Shown: piece by piece, positions 63,866 through 64,000 of the stretch | Position numbering within the stretch: position 1 is the stretch's first letter | Layout: each line of letters starts with the position of its first letter | DNA from: Saprospirales bacterium GYS_P2D | GTDB lineage: Bacteria > Bacteroidota > Bacteroidia > Chitinophagales > Saprospiraceae | DNA: 64,000 bases | Direction of reading: 5' to 3' | NCBI GenBank assembly: GCA_009833045.1 | Contig: WUUP01000002.1 | Location: 186,001 to 250,000, forward strand | Translations under genes and position numbers: made by a program | Notes under the pieces: generated by a model | What the model saw: the letters and a program-made list of their open reading frames with translations, nothing else | Told to the model about the DNA's origin: nothing | Databases searched by the model: none

Positions 63866-64000
63866 ATGCCACGATGTGCCTGGTGTGAGAGCCACCAACT
63901 ATACAGAGACTATCATGATCAAGAGTGGGGAGTCCCAGAGTACGATAGTCAGCAGCTATTTGAAAAATTAATACTCGATGGTGCGCAGGCAGGACTGAGC
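63866..64000 (+). CDS. tag: DNA-3-methyladenine glycosylase I, 5' part
   Basis: An ATG at 63866 opens a frame that runs to the window end (45 codons). The peptide MPRCAWCESHQLYRDYHDQE, then WGVPEYDSQQLFEKLILDGAQAGLS, is the start of Tag: the zinc cysteine, the Y-H-D-x-E-W-G-V-P motif and QAGLS are all present. The enzyme removes 3-methyladenine from alkylated DNA. The rest of the gene is outside the window. Confidence 0.93.
   Translation, partial: MPRCAWCESHQLYRDYHDQEWGVPEYDSQQLFEKLILDGAQAGLS

Noticed and set aside
1-64000. CRISPR arrays, insertion sequences, prophage, rRNA
   Set aside because: No regular spaced repeats, transposase motifs, phage genes or rRNA segments were recognised anywhere.

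Overview
The window is chromosomal DNA of a Bacteroidota bacterium, most likely from the Saprospiria/Lewinella side of the phylum; the class-level call is inference. The evidence for the phylum is: type IX secretion (T9SS) sorting domains of both types (gliding-type C-terminal domain at 1700-1975, type A domain near 56813), an N-terminal carboxypeptidase-like domain on a TonB-dependent receptor, a short primary sigma factor, a tmRNA tag ending NYALAA, an almost complete lack of Shine-Dalgarno sequences, and repeated TAnnTTTG minus-7 promoter boxes. No prophage, insertion sequence, CRISPR array or rRNA was seen. Most of the window is well-packed core genome.

Layout. 1-3200: the end of a large SprB-repeat-like adhesin, followed directly by an AT-rich island with a gene remnant, two overlapping orphan membrane genes, and a repeat cluster. 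3204-7907: aminotransferase, transketolase, and a receiver-glycosyltransferase fusion. 8111-12727 (minus): phosphoesterase, secreted DUF4412 protein, exonuclease, acyltransferase, engB. 12911-18626: LuxR-type regulator, smc, xylulokinase. 18736-28665: nucleoid-associated protein, DUF4412 protein, acyltransferase, oxidase, photolyase, lipoprotein, and a minus-strand Fe-S membrane oxidoreductase cassette. 28794-33692: an outer-membrane receptor and a DUF1611/dipeptide-epimerase pair that fits D-glutamate or muropeptide catabolism. 33822-41343 (minus): an information-processing block of mazG, rpsO, pnp, rpoD, two hypotheticals, purC, tmRNA and an RRM protein. 41483-46457: a small Cys protein, then a PIG-L deacetylase / 32-residue membrane peptide / sodium symporter cassette. 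46554-53080: DUF2911, DUF697-SHOCT, an IPTL-CTERM protein, tRNA-Ser, a PIF1-like helicase and a 7TM-HD phosphohydrolase. 53089-60345: B12 adenosyltransferase, ABC ATPase, gatC, deoxynucleoside kinase, YggS, a barrel protein, an FG-GAP secreted protein and a lone TonB-like protein. 60346-64000: another repeat plus orphan membrane gene, a cobalamin riboswitch driving a BtuB-like receptor, a small secreted protein, and the start of tag.

Genes working together. The riboswitch-controlled BtuB receptor imports B12 that the PduO-type adenosyltransferase (53089-53637) would activate. mazG, rpsO, pnp, rpoD, purC and ssrA are housekeeping. The points most worth checking are the response regulator-glycosyltransferase fusion, the DUF1611/epimerase pair, the Fe-S cassette, the IPTL-CTERM protein in a T9SS genome, a 20-base core palindromic repeat seen three times and always beside AT-rich orphan genes, a structured element between two of those copies, an in-frame gene remnant after the first adhesin, and several small genes and RNAs that simple gene calling would miss.
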